This document shows, one piece after another, positions 35,319 through 46,308 of a DNA stretch of 64,000 nucleotides. The translations under genes were made by a program, and so were the position numbers. The notes under the pieces were generated by a model that was not told where the DNA came from, did no database searches, and saw nothing but the letters and a program-made list of their open reading frames with translations. Location: positions 1,054,001 to 1,118,000 of the forward strand of contig JAKZHN010000003.1 in NCBI GenBank assembly GCA_037179335.1, in the 5' to 3' direction. Origin of the DNA: Cyclaneusma minus (taxonomy: Eukaryota > Ascomycota > Leotiomycetes > Marthamycetales > Marthamycetaceae). How positions within the stretch are numbered: position 1 is the stretch's first letter; every line of letters begins with the position of its first letter.

Positions 35319-36603
35319 TAAAGCCCTCGTCGCCCCCACTGAACGCCACGTATTCTTGGCAAAGAGTATCCCAGTTGATGTCGCCGAAATCCAATTCATC
35401 CTCAAAAGTGTATGTCTCGTGTGGCGAGATAAGTCCTGGAAGAAAAGGAACAGTAGAGTTGTTGCCGTCGTGGAGGTCGAGCAAGGCATGAGCATCTTCA
35501 GAAAGCGGGAAAGTACCATGTCTGAGACTAGAGTGAGTTCCAGTGAAGGCTTGAAGGTTTGGAGGAGCCGGGTAGAAGGCATTCGGATCAGGAAATGGAA
35601 GTGTGTCCAAGCCAGTGTAATCCACGCCAATCATCGGAGATGCAGCCATCGCAACAGCGCGGGCGCCGGGTTGATCGTAAGGAATCGGCTGTCCAGAAAT
35701 CGAAAAGCCTTGCTGACCAGTCGGCTGGTTGTAGTAGATGGGTGAAGTTCCAGAGACTGTGTTCATCGACGTCAATGCAGCCTGCTTGCGACTCGCTCTT
35801 TTGCGTTTCTCGCCGCCTTTTCTTGGTGCGTACTTGTAGCCAGGGTATTTGTGGGCATGTTCTTCCTTCGCATTTTGTGCCAGAGCTCGAAAATGGGTTT
35901 TGACTTCGGCAGTCTCATTGTTCCACTTTTCGCCAATGATCTTCGAGATTTCGTTGTTGTGTAGTCCAGGATTCTTGGCGACAGTATCAGGGTGAAGACT
36001 CTTGCGGTACAGCAAGAAGGCATTCATGGGGCGAGGAGGTTTCGCTCCCTTTTTGACGCTTGTGCTAGTTGTGATGACGGGTGTGATGGGTGGTGATCCG
36101 GGCTCGGAAGCTGCATCGATGGAGCTGGGTGGAGCCTGAGAGTTGAGTGTAGGCATCTCACCAGGCGCACTCCAAGTGAGCTGCATGGGGTCGAAGGAGC
36201 TGGCTGGACCGAAGAAGATGCGCATCTTGTCTTCATCTGCGACGACCAAGATAGAAGCGTTATTGTGGTGTTCTCTAGAAGCAAAAATGGGTCAGTCAAT
36301 TGGAGGAGACGCTGCATGGCTAGAGGAGACTTACCTCAACAAATTGATCAAGAACGTGATCTCATGATGATTGAAACTCTTGTACATGTCGGTGGACATA
36401 GCAATGATCGCATTCAAGGAGCTGAGATGGACTCGAGACGTCTCCCAGAACAGTTTGATTCGTGCCATCTGGTCAGTTGAATCCATCTGGTCAGTCGAAT
36501 CCAGCTGGTCAGTTGAGTCGTCGACTGGGGCGATCAGCGCAGGCGTGTAAATCTGCGCCAGCGAGTCCATTGGCGCAAGTGAGTCCATGCTGAGAGTGGA
36601 CAT
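35302..36603 (-). CDS. MAT1-2-1: Mating-type protein MAT1-2-1 (HMG-box)
   Basis: Master regulator of the MAT1-2 identity. Two exons (36603-36335, 36274-35302) give 413 aa. The N-terminus has short repeats (MDSLAPMDSLAQ and DSTDQ units at about 29-46). Residues ~50-112 are the conserved pre-HMG region. The HMG box lies at about 169-237 (RPMNAFLLYRKSLHPDTVAK, then NNEISKIIGEKWNNET and YKYAPRKGGEKRKR). The C-terminus is Pro-rich and then acidic. The HMG box has no intron, although most Pezizomycotina MAT1-2-1 genes carry one in the Ser codon of NNEIS (here Ser200). The only intron is upstream, in the Arg90 codon. Confidence 0.94.
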
Positions 36604-36631
36604 GGCTTTGTTTGATGAGCAGGAATGCTGT

Positions 36632-36906
36632 GGTGATGGTTGCAGACGTGGTGTTGTTGCGCGTATATACAGCGAGCTGCAGAAAGAGAGAGTTATACAA
36701 AGACACTTGTCAGAAAGTGCGAGAGAAAGTTGTATAAAAAGGAATTTTTGAAATCGTGGGCTACGCGAGATGGTTTTTTGTGGGCTCGTCGTCGCGGCTA
36801 GCAGAAAAGGCGAGGCGGCAGCAAGCGAGGCGACTTTCTTTGTTCTCCTAAACGCTAAGCGTCAGGATTTGTTTGTGCGCGCCGCAGACGACAAACTCGA
36901 GGGCTG
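36632..36906. repeat. Direct repeat B' (5' flank of MAT1-2-1)
   Basis: Second copy of block B, containing the MAT1-2-1 promoter. It ends CGAGGGCTG and is followed by unrelated sequence. Confidence 0.92.
36664..36669 (-). promoter_or_regulatory. Candidate TATA box of MAT1-2-1
   Basis: TATATA about 61 bases upstream of the MAT1-2-1 start codon, at the position homologous to the MAT1-1-1 element. Confidence 0.45.
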
Positions 36907-37290
36907 CGATGTGTCCTGAGCTCCAAGACTCGCCGCAGCTTGAAGTGTCGTGACCGCGTCCCCGGGGCATCGCCGTATCTCATCTGCCTGACCCCCATCG
37001 TGACTGTCCCTTCTCCCCGTAGCCCAGGAGCCTGAACACCAGCCCCGAAGATCCCGTGAGCCCAAAGTGACCGTGCCGCCTTCCTGAGTAGCCCGCGGAG
37101 GCACAGTTGCTCAACACTTCCCAATTGCTCGGCCACCTCCAAGTCCCTCGACGTCTCTCGCGCCACACATCTTCTTCCACCATCGCCGCTCTCTCTGTGG
37201 CCCGCGACCATTGCGACCGAACTGTGTTTAAGCTCATTGTCGAGGTGCAGAGAATACTAGCTTATCCAGTGGCCTCCCTCTCCGTCCATC
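36907..37290. other. Spacer between the MAT tandem and the next gene
   Basis: First unique sequence outside the MAT tandem, presumably the promoter of the downstream gene. No repeat or RNA gene seen. Confidence 0.4.
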
Positions 37291-38211
37291 ATGGAATTCT
37301 GCCCAGAGACCTGGATGCCTGTAGACACAGGTTTCGCGCACCACCATTCGGGTACCATGGTGGCCGACGGGCGTTCCAGCACTGCCGTTGCCTTGAGCAA
37401 GAACGGCGACGTCAATGCCGTGCTTGAAATGATAGAAGCCCTGGCGCAGGGCTTCGAAGAAGAAGAAGAGCGATTCGCCTTTGAACACCCCGATCTCCCT
37501 GAACTTCCACCTCTCAATGAAGATCATGAGGGCCTGGGCACCGTTGTCTACGACTGGGTATCCAAGCCCCGCGGCTCATTGTCCAGGGACAACTTGGACC
37601 TACTCGACCAGGTCGTTCGAGATGAACAGAGGGCTGCCGATGCAGCTGGAGCAGCACTTGCGTTATTCCAGGCCTTCCTCCCCCAAGCCCGATCTGTCCA
37701 AGCTCTTTCCAGACTGGCAATGAGGGCCAAGATTTGGGAGTAAGTTGGGTCTTCCTGCCACTTTCCATAATCGACACTCGACTGACGAGCAACAGCGAGA
37801 CCACGCAGTTCATCAGCCTCCACACACTAGGCACCTGCGCTCTGCCAGGCCGAGTTCCCATGCACAGGCTTCCGATGCTTATGATTCGGCACCACTACAA
37901 AACCTCATATGAGAGCCTCAACAGGGAAGAGATGAGGATTCTGGCGAAGTTTGTGCATCGTCCACATGGCTTCGAGACGGTGGAGGACATCCGTAAGTTG
38001 CTTTGCCGGCTATCACTGGATATTGACTAACGGACATGTTGCAGTCAACGGCTACTCTCACAAGATGCAAGCTCTCCTGGTCTGGAAAAAGATGAGAATG
38101 GGCCAAATCAAGGCTCGTCGCTGGAACGAAGAGCAGAAGGCAAAGGCGCTGGAAGACGGAGGAGCAGAAGAGTCGGAAGAAAGCAACGCAGACATGATGA
38201 TGGTCGACTAA
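37291..38211 (+). CDS. Unidentified protein between MAT and SLA2
   Basis: Three exons (37291-37739, 37796-37992, 38045-38211) give 270 aa with consistent phases. The N-terminal part is acidic (FEEEEERFAFEHPDLPELPP). The middle contains DNLDLLDQVVRDEQRAADAA and a helical segment. The C-terminal part has RILAKFVHRPHGFETVEDI and ALLVWKKMRMGQIKARRWNE, ending in an acidic tail. No signal peptide or transmembrane segment. Family not recognised. A coding gene is supported by its length, good splice sites and protein-like composition. Confidence 0.7.
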
Positions 38212-38962
38212 GCTTCTCGCCGGCCTCCTTGCAGCAATCCTTCCATGACCGAGAGTTCCTTGCGTCCAGTCTGCTCCCACTCTCCTAGAGACCATCCGAT
38301 TGACACGCCAGAGCAAGGGATGTAGAAAACATAGCAAGGCGAGACCGTCATTCTCCGGTGTACAGTACATAGCAAGACGAAATGAACGAGACTGTTGACC
38401 TCTTTCCAGTGCTTCAGGCTCGAGCCCACTTGCCCGTCGCAGGCCACGATTCACAATGTTGCACATCACGATTCGCAGTGCCCAACAGCTCACAGCATGA
38501 AGCCCCTCATGGCTATGGTGATGCACGGAGACGTCTTTAGTAGAGGATGATCCTGTGTGAGCGACGGCTCGGTGGAAAAGCAGGTGGCCGGGTTGGTGTC
38601 ACCCATTTTTTTCTCTGCCACATGGTGGGGGCTAAGGTAGTGCCCGGGATTCGGCTTATCATTGAACCACTCCGATCTCCGCCAATGTCTCCGTCTTTGT
38701 TCGAAGTCCTCACATGCATTATTACATAATAAGGGGTTCAGGAAACTCGAATCCTTGTTGTCGGCACCGCGACGGAACATTGGCGAGAGTTCTACTACAA
38801 GGAATACTACTAGGACATCATATCCTGCTAATTGCTTGACAGTGTCTTGCTTGCTTAATTACAATTTCAAGCCCAATCATATTCCGAACTGATGTCGCTG
38901 CCCCTTTACTGCAATCTCCCTCTATGCGCTCCTTACATCTCTCCGTCTTTCCCAAGCGCCCC
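38212..38962. other. Convergent spacer before SLA2
   Basis: 3' flanks of two convergent genes. No gene or repeat recognised. Confidence 0.4.
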
Positions 38963-41900
38963 TCACTCCGCCTCTGTCGCATACTCCAGCCGTCTGAGCG
39001 CGCCCAAGTTCTTTCGCGCGCTGGAAAGCTCGTTCTCCAGCTTGAGGATTTGCACCTGCGAGAGTCAGCATTAAAATAAGCATGGAGGAATGCTGCCTTA
39101 CCTGAGCCTCCATCTGCGCTCTCTTGAACTCGTGCTCGCTCAGCTTGGAGTAATCAACCTGCTCCTCATCGCCCGCGCGGCCCTTGATCATCTCCTGCAC
39201 CTGGCGGACCAGCGATCTGCAAGCCGAGCCCACGGCCTTGCTGGCGTTCTCCAACCGCTCTTGCGACTTGGACATGAAGCTAGCCTTGACTCTGCTAGCT
39301 GCCACGAGTTGAGCCGTTGCGCTGCTGACTTCGTTCACGGAGACGATCAGCGCCTCCGGAGAGGCTCGGTTCGACAGAACGCCGTCTGCGGTCTCGATGA
39401 GCGTGTTAGTAGCAGACGCAACCGACTTTGCTGCGCTGATGAGACCGGATGTCCATTTGTTGTTCCTTTTGTAGAACGCTTGGGTCGACGACGATCCCTT
39501 TCCGGCTTGAACGATTTCTTGCTGAGATATAGTCGCGGCCTTGATAAGTTCGGCGATGGCTGATGTGATTGCCAGGGCAGCATCCAGAATTCCATCGTTA
39601 ATCTTGAGCTCGTATGTCGAGTACCCATCACGCGGCTTCGACTTCAGTTTGTTTAGGCGTGCAGCAGCGGCGTCAATGGCTGCTGCTGCTTTGCTAAGCT
39701 CCGAGTCGATAGCTTGGCCCAGGTCACCAGTCATCGAGGTCTTGGGTGCATAGGTTTCTGCTTGTTTGCTGAGTCTCTGCAATGCAATCTGCACCTCGTT
39801 GTTGCTGTTGATAACCACGTCTGTCTTCTGCATAGGGTCCATCCCATCGAGGCGGAAGCTCTGCAGAGAACGGAAGAACTGGATTGAGCTCTGCGCGGAC
39901 TGCCTCGCGCCATTGACCAAGCTTTCGGCCTTCTTCTCATCCGTTGCGAGTCTGGTCAGACCTTTCGTGTTTGAAAGGACATCGGCGATGGCTCCTGCGA
40001 AAATGTTCACGTTCCGTATGACTTCGGCATAGTCTGCAGCGGGACCCTCGGCAATCATGTTATTGAACTCCGTCGCAAAAACTGTGCCACTGGAGGATGC
40101 CTTCTCGATCTGCGACAGCACATATGCCGGTGACGCATTCTGGTTACCCGCATTCTGCGGCGACTCGAGTTCATAGAGGGCGTCATCAACTCGCTGAACT
40201 CCGCTTTGAAGAACGGAATCCAGGATGCCCAACATCTTGTCGATGTTCGCAAGCAGCAGGGCATCAATCTGACTATCAAGAGCGGTGTCGGTGTCGCCTT
40301 GGTTTTGTTTGACCTCATTCAGTTCAAGCAAGGTTTGATCCATCCCTACTTTGAGGATCTCCAGCTCTTCTTCCTTCTCCCTCAAAAGTCTCTCAAGGTC
40401 GGAGTCGCCGTCACGGTACTTGTCTTGCATTTCATTCAATGCTCTGGTCTTCTGCCGTAGAGCCTCCTCCAAATCAGCCATTTCTCGGTTGGACCGAGCA
40501 AGCATCGTGGAAAGCTCGTTTCCTTTGCTTCGTTCAGCATTATCGGCACGGTCCAGAGCCATGCGCAGCTCGCGCTTGAGCTTCTCCACTTCTTCACGAC
40601 TGCCACCAGCCACACGGTCTTTCTCGTGGAGAGCGCGGTCTCGTTCTCGAATCATGGACGCAAGTTCTAAATTCTTGGTTTTGATTTCTCGCTCCAACTT
40701 CTCGCGCTTGTCAATCGCTTCCTGAGCGGAAGCAGCCTTCAGTTGTACAGTTTTGAATTTCGAAAGAAGATCCAGATGCTCCGTGCGTAACTGACTGTAC
40801 AGCTTCGCCAGCGCCTCGTACTTTGTCCTCCAAGTGTTGACTTGCTCTTGGAGAGCTCTGATCTGATCATCCTTGCTACCGATTTGTTGGCCGTAGTTGG
40901 CCTGCAATTGTGCAAGTTCACCCTCAAGTGATTTGAGACGTTGATCGTACTGTTGTAGCATCAGTTGATCTCTCTCATATTGGGCTCGCGCATTTAGGTT
41001 TTCTTGTTCCAGCTCCGCAAGACGCCCCTGAGTTTGCCATTGCGACTGCTGCTGCCGGAGAGCTTCTTGTTCTAGTCGTTGTTGTTCTGCAAGCTGGCGC
41101 TGTTGCTCTTCGAATTCTCGCTGGGCCTGAAGAGCTGCTTGCTGTTGCTCATACAGCTGCTGTTGCTGACGTTCCTGGAGAACCCTCTGCTGCTCTGCAT
41201 ACTCCTGTTGTTGCCTAGACTGTTCGTTCTTCCAGAACTCGCCAATATCGTCCGGTTCGTCGATCTTCGGGGCTCGAGGGGGCGTCGGCTGTCTCTCGAT
41301 CTCTTGTTTAGGCCTTCGCGGTAAACTTGGCGCAGACTCATCTTCAGAAAGAAGATTCGGGGGATCTTGCGGCAATTTCGGCACGGTTATCAGACTGGTG
41401 AGATATCGAAGGTTTGAACATTCGTAGTAGAACTTGATGAGCCTGTAATGTTGAGCATCATATCGTTGTCTTAGCGGCTCCAGGGCATCATCGTCACCGG
41501 TTGCTGGGAGCACGTCAGCCAGCCACAGGGAAACCGAGGTCCAGGTCCTTACTTGTATGCATAGCGCGAAGCATGCTGGTAATAAATTTGTAGATTCCGT
41601 AGCTCTCCTGCACCAGGGGCACAAGAGCCGATATGCGGCATTCATTATTACCTCCGCCCCTGAAATGCGAAAAAATCAACTTTTGAAACTGCTCGATCTT
41701 GTCTTGTAGGGCCATCAGGTCGGAAATGGTCTCGTAACCCTCATTTGGGTCATTGATGGATTTCAGGCTGACATATTCTTCGTACTCGAATGTGCCATTG
41801 AACTCGGGATGTTGCTGGTGGAACGACAGCTTCGAAAGCAGAAAGTACACATATTCCTTGATCAGGGGCGCATATCCGCGGATTCCTTCTCCAGAAATAC

Positions 41901-42286
41901 CCCTGTTTAGACTGTCGATCCAGTTGCGATTTGCCATAGCCTCACGAATGGTAACTGGGTGGCCCTCCTGCAGAACTTTGTGGACGGTAATGAGAGCTTT
42001 GAATGTCTGAATTTCGTCGGCTAGAATCGGTTGCCTACAAGCCAAATCATCAGCTATTGTCACATCCGGGTGCTAGGGAAATGGTTACAGACACTTTCAT
42101 GCCAGCCCAGAAGGACTGGGAGGACTTGTGGTCCCACGTGTAGACGATGCAGCTCCGTACATGCTTGCGTTTCGGCGCGGTTTCCTCGATGCTCGTCGCC
42201 TTTCTGATATTGATGGCCAGCTCGCTCTCGGATCTGGATGAGTTAGCCCCTCGTAAGTGCGGCAGCTCGAACACCTCGTAGGCCAT
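38963..42286 (-). CDS. SLA2: Endocytic actin-binding protein Sla2 (Hip1R family)
   Basis: Links clathrin-coated endocytic sites and the plasma membrane to actin. Four exons (42286-42093, 42034-41553, 41503-39102, 39055-38963) give about 1056 aa. The N-terminal ANTH domain contains NIRKATSIEETAPKRKHVR and TFKALITVHKVLQEGHP. A Pro-rich stretch and a Gln-rich coiled coil follow (about 350-650). The C-terminal I/LWEQ (THATCH) actin-binding module ends with the short last exon. The exact N-terminus is uncertain: a small intron could remove part of residues 6-18. It is a classical flank of MAT loci in Pezizomycotina. Confidence 0.93.
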
Positions 42287-43347
42287 GATAGCTTCAGATT
42301 GGGGGAGACTTGGTTGACGGACTTTGTATGATCGACATTTCTCGTGGTTTGGGCGTAGGCCAAAGCCATCTTCGCGGAAGCAGGCTGCTGTGCGCAAAAC
42401 AGGCAGTCGCAGGTGGACGCGACGGAGACGGAGAAGGGGCGAAGGTGAAAGATCGGTGGTTGCTACTCCAAGTTCGGGGTAGGGGATCATGAATAATGCG
42501 GCTCCGTCACTCGCCAAGACTGCTCATTAACGATTCGCACCCCACAGCCTCAATAATTCCAGCCACGTCAGCAATGCCTGACTCCAGCGACTACCTTGCG
42601 GGTGCCCGACGAGGTACTCCTCGAGTTATTAGGATTGGCTCGACTTCGAGTTACTAGATCTGGGCCGAGTAAATGCAGTTTTGCAGTCGATCCGAGTTGC
42701 TAGACCCAACCCGAGTAACTATAAATATCACAGCTGATAATGAACCAACATCAATACCCAGGTATCAAGGTGGATACCTGGCAGATTGGCACAATTGAAA
42801 ATACTGAAGTTCCAGTCGGCCACGATAATACTGCTCGAAGCTAGCACTGCGCTGCCGTTTCTCATGCTTTCAAAGCTTACGGTGAGAGACTCTATCCTTA
42901 TATTAATATCAATACATCAATACCTAGGTATCACGAAGAAGAGCGCCAAGATGCACTCGCCGATCCGGCTAGAGCTAGAGCTTCAGTGCTCCACACCGTG
43001 CCCCACCGCATCGAGATGTACATCATCGTCAACGGCCATTGAACTACCCAGCCTCGAGTCCGATAGTAAGAGCCTGTTGCAGCACAGAAACCCATCTGTT
43101 CCGGAGTCTAGTCCAGCATAGAGCCGGTTCTCTGTGCCATTGACCAGATTGCAGGCCAAGCACCCTAGCCCTCCGGCTGCAACGCACCGACTTACCCGCC
43201 GCCGGATAGTAGCCATCGTACTTGACACCTTGGCTTACAGACATCTGGTCAACGACCAGCAACATCGACAGCTAGGCTCCGACATCTGCAGCTGCATGGC
43301 GAGCCCATGTCGACCTGTCACTATCCCACGCGATACCTGACCGCATC
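42287..43347. other. Divergent region between SLA2 and the SMP-domain gene
   Basis: Over 1 kb with two small repeat groups. CGAGTTAYTAG-like units lie at 42622-42632, 42647-42657 and 42693-42703. The octanucleotide-rich ATCAATACCYAGGTATCA occurs near 42750 and again near 42917. No gene is recognised. Confidence 0.5.
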
Positions 43348-46308
43348 ATGGGAACCATAGTGGCCTTTGTACTCGTGTGGTTGCTGGGTGGTCTGACGCT
43401 TCCTCCTCTGCTTCTTGCCGCCGTCTTCCTGCACGCCCACCTCACCCTTCCCATCCGTGATGACGCGGATGCCGAATCTGCCGAACGCAGCTCTCTCGTG
43501 CGGCCTGACGATGACCCGGATGCCGTCAAGAAAAACACCGATGGTCTGGCCGAAGCGCGATGGGGCTCGCACGAGAACGACGTAGCCGCTGGCTACTTCG
43601 CTGTCTGTCGAGAATATATACCGGGGGGGATCAATGGCAAGCCTCCAGGCATGTAGTGAATCGACTTTCCTTCTGTATACCGTTTGCTAATATCCCTGAA
43701 GAGCGAACCACCCCTGCCGGCCAGGCCACTGTGGTCTCGGCGCCCAGCCCTAGTGTTTACCAGAGCATGTATCGGAGCATCTTCGATCGCAAACAAAGTG
43801 CGAGTCCATTGGATAATAAAGGGCCCGGGAGACCTGTGAGAAGGGGCGGAAACGTATTTTATGTGGTTCTACGCATGGGTCATCTGATGCTTTACGACTC
43901 CGACGAAATGGTCGAGGTGCGATATGTGATTTCCTTGGCCCACCACCATATAAGTCTTTACGGAGGAGACGAGGGCCCAATACCAGAGGGCGAGCTGTTC
44001 ATAAAAAGGAACGCCATTTGTCTATCGAGAACGAGCGACACGGGGGAAATGAGCGTCGGCAGCACCTCAGCTAAACCCTTCTTCCTGTTTTCGGAAAACT
44101 GCTCTGAAAAGGAAGACTTCTACATGACGTTGTTGAGAAACCAGGAGAATCCACCTACGCCGCTACAGTTCGACGTGAACCACGTTGTCCGTTTGGTCCA
44201 AACCCTACATTCCTCCGAGGAGCATTTGCAGACCCGCTGGTTGAACGCCTTGCTGGGAAGGATCTTTCTTGGCCTGTACAAAACCTCGAAAGTAGAGGAT
44301 TTTATCCGAGCCAAGATAACGAAGAAGATAGCTCGCGTCAAGACCCCGTCGTTTCTCTCAGGTATCAAATTGCGCCATATCAGTCTGGGCGAAGGAGCTC
44401 CCTATATCACAAATCCTAAGATGCGCCATCTGGGTGTTGATGGGGAGTGTCTAGTCGAGGCCGACTTTAGCTACACAGGCAATGTTCGGGTCGAAGTAGC
44501 AACAACTGCGCGTATCGAGCTGGGCTCTCGGTTCAAAGCTCGCGAAGTCAACTTGGTCTTGGCTGTTGTTCTTAAAAAGTTGGAAGGCCATGTTCTTTTG
44601 AAAATCAAACCACCACCCAGCAATCGAATATGGTTCACCTTTGAGACGAACCCACATATGGAATGTACCATTTCTCCTATTGTTAGTGCCAGGCAAATTA
44701 CATATGGCATAATCCTCCGCCAGATTGAAAGTCGAATAAAGGAAGTTTTCGCTGAATCGGTCGTGTTTCCCAATTGGGATGACTCGGCTTGGTATAACAC
44801 GGAAGGTGAGGAATGGCGCGGTGGTATTTTTGCACCAAGTACGGCATCTACCCCTGAAGATTTGACCGAGCAGGTTGCCCAGGAGGGTAATGTTGACGAA
44901 GTCCAAAGAATGGAGGAGCTTGATGGAAGCAAAGAACCGCAGGAGGCCATACCGGTGGATGAGGTTGGATCTTCATCCTCCTCAGTTTACTCTCGAAAGG
45001 CAGCGAGGTCTGTTTTCAGTTTCTCGAAGAATGCCGCATCTTCAAGCAGTTTGAATAGTGCCAAGACTTCTGGCACAGATAAGCCAAGGGCCATTCGGAC
45101 TGGCTCATATGCGAGTGCTTCAAATCCAGTCGTCGGTACAGACAACACGAATGCCGATGCTTTCAAGCCCAGTTCGCCGGAGCACAGTCATGCGGCCAGT
45201 GGACTGGCTGCGATCTCAGCGCGCTCAAGAACAAACTCGCAATCAGACCTCCCGACCCCTTCTCCTTTCGAGACTCCGACAAATCGAAGTCAAAATCATC
45301 ATGTAGATGACGAGGGAGGGCTAGGAATATCTGGTCTCACGAAGCCTGGCAGCTTTTCTTCAACTTCTTCGCACGGATCCTCCAACGAGAAGGAACCCAC
45401 AAGCTCGACGGTTGGGAAAAAGCCGAGTCTCGCTGAACTGAGCTTAAGTTCAGTTCCTCCGAATCCCGCCAGTACAAGTGCATCTTCTCTTGTATCCGTG
45501 GAGACTGATAAGCCATTCTCAAAGGGTTCGAGGCAGTCGACAACTTCGACCGTCGCATCCGGTGTATCGAGCAGTTCTGGTGAAAAGCGCACGTCTGTAG
45601 CTGCCCTGAGTAATGCCGCGGCAACTGCGAAGAAATGGGGTCTTGGTCTTGGAGCCTTGGCCAGAGGCAACAAAGAAAATGCGTCTCGTTCAAACGGTCC
45701 TGCGCATCTGAGGGAACCAATGGGTCGTGGTCAGCCCATGTAAGTACTGCAACCAACCCCCCTGATCAGATACTTACAGATTGAAAAGTCCTCCAGGAGT
45801 GATGGCGGCGCCTCCCGGCCGTTCCAAAACTGCGCCCATTACAGTACCAAAGAGAAAGCCAATACCTCCGCCGGTATTACCACCGCAGGACCAAGCAGTC
45901 CCCCACCAGGAGAGCTTGGAGGGGAGAAGCAAAAACGCCCCTCCTCTACCCTATCGACCACCGCTTCCCAAGCTTGACGCCAAAGCAGAAGGTGGCAATG
46001 TCGATAGTAATCCGGACGGCATGCTTGTTGTCGCAGCGCCGGAGTCGGAACCAACAACGCCTCGAGAGGACAGCAGCATGCAGCGGTATCTCCAGCCATG
46101 GGTAGAAGACGAGGCCTCCGAAGAGAAGGAGTCAGTAGCTGACTCGGAGTCTGGGCCAGAGCTTCCCAAGAGGCAAACATCGTATGGTCGAGCTGCGTCG
46201 GGTAGTCCAGAAGACCATAGCAAGCTGCCATCGTGGATGGCCGGTCAGGAGGAGGAAGCGAGACTGAAGAGTGTCTGGGTAAGCACTGATGAGGATTTGG
46301 GCGTCTGA
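43348..46308 (+). CDS. SMP-domain lipid-transfer protein, Nvj2/Tex2 type
   Basis: ER-anchored contact-site protein of the TULIP superfamily, thought to move lipids between membranes. Three exons (43348-43648, 43702-45739, 45780-46308) give 955 aa. A hydrophobic anchor sits at residues ~3-30 (FVLVWLLGGLTLPPLLLAAV). A PH-like region follows (GNVFYVVLRMGHLMLYDSDE). The SMP domain then runs from about LQTRWLNALLGRIFLGLYKT to RQIESRIKEVFAESVVFPNW. The C-terminal ~450 residues are Ser/Pro-rich and probably disordered. The first intron appears to be GC-AG: donor AG|GCATGT and acceptor GAAG restore KPPERTTPAG. No GT donor keeps the frame. Confidence 0.86.

Noticed and set aside
38922..39055. Unspliced end of the main SLA2 open frame
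   Set aside because: A 46 bp intron (39056-39101) gives the conserved Sla2 C-terminus instead.
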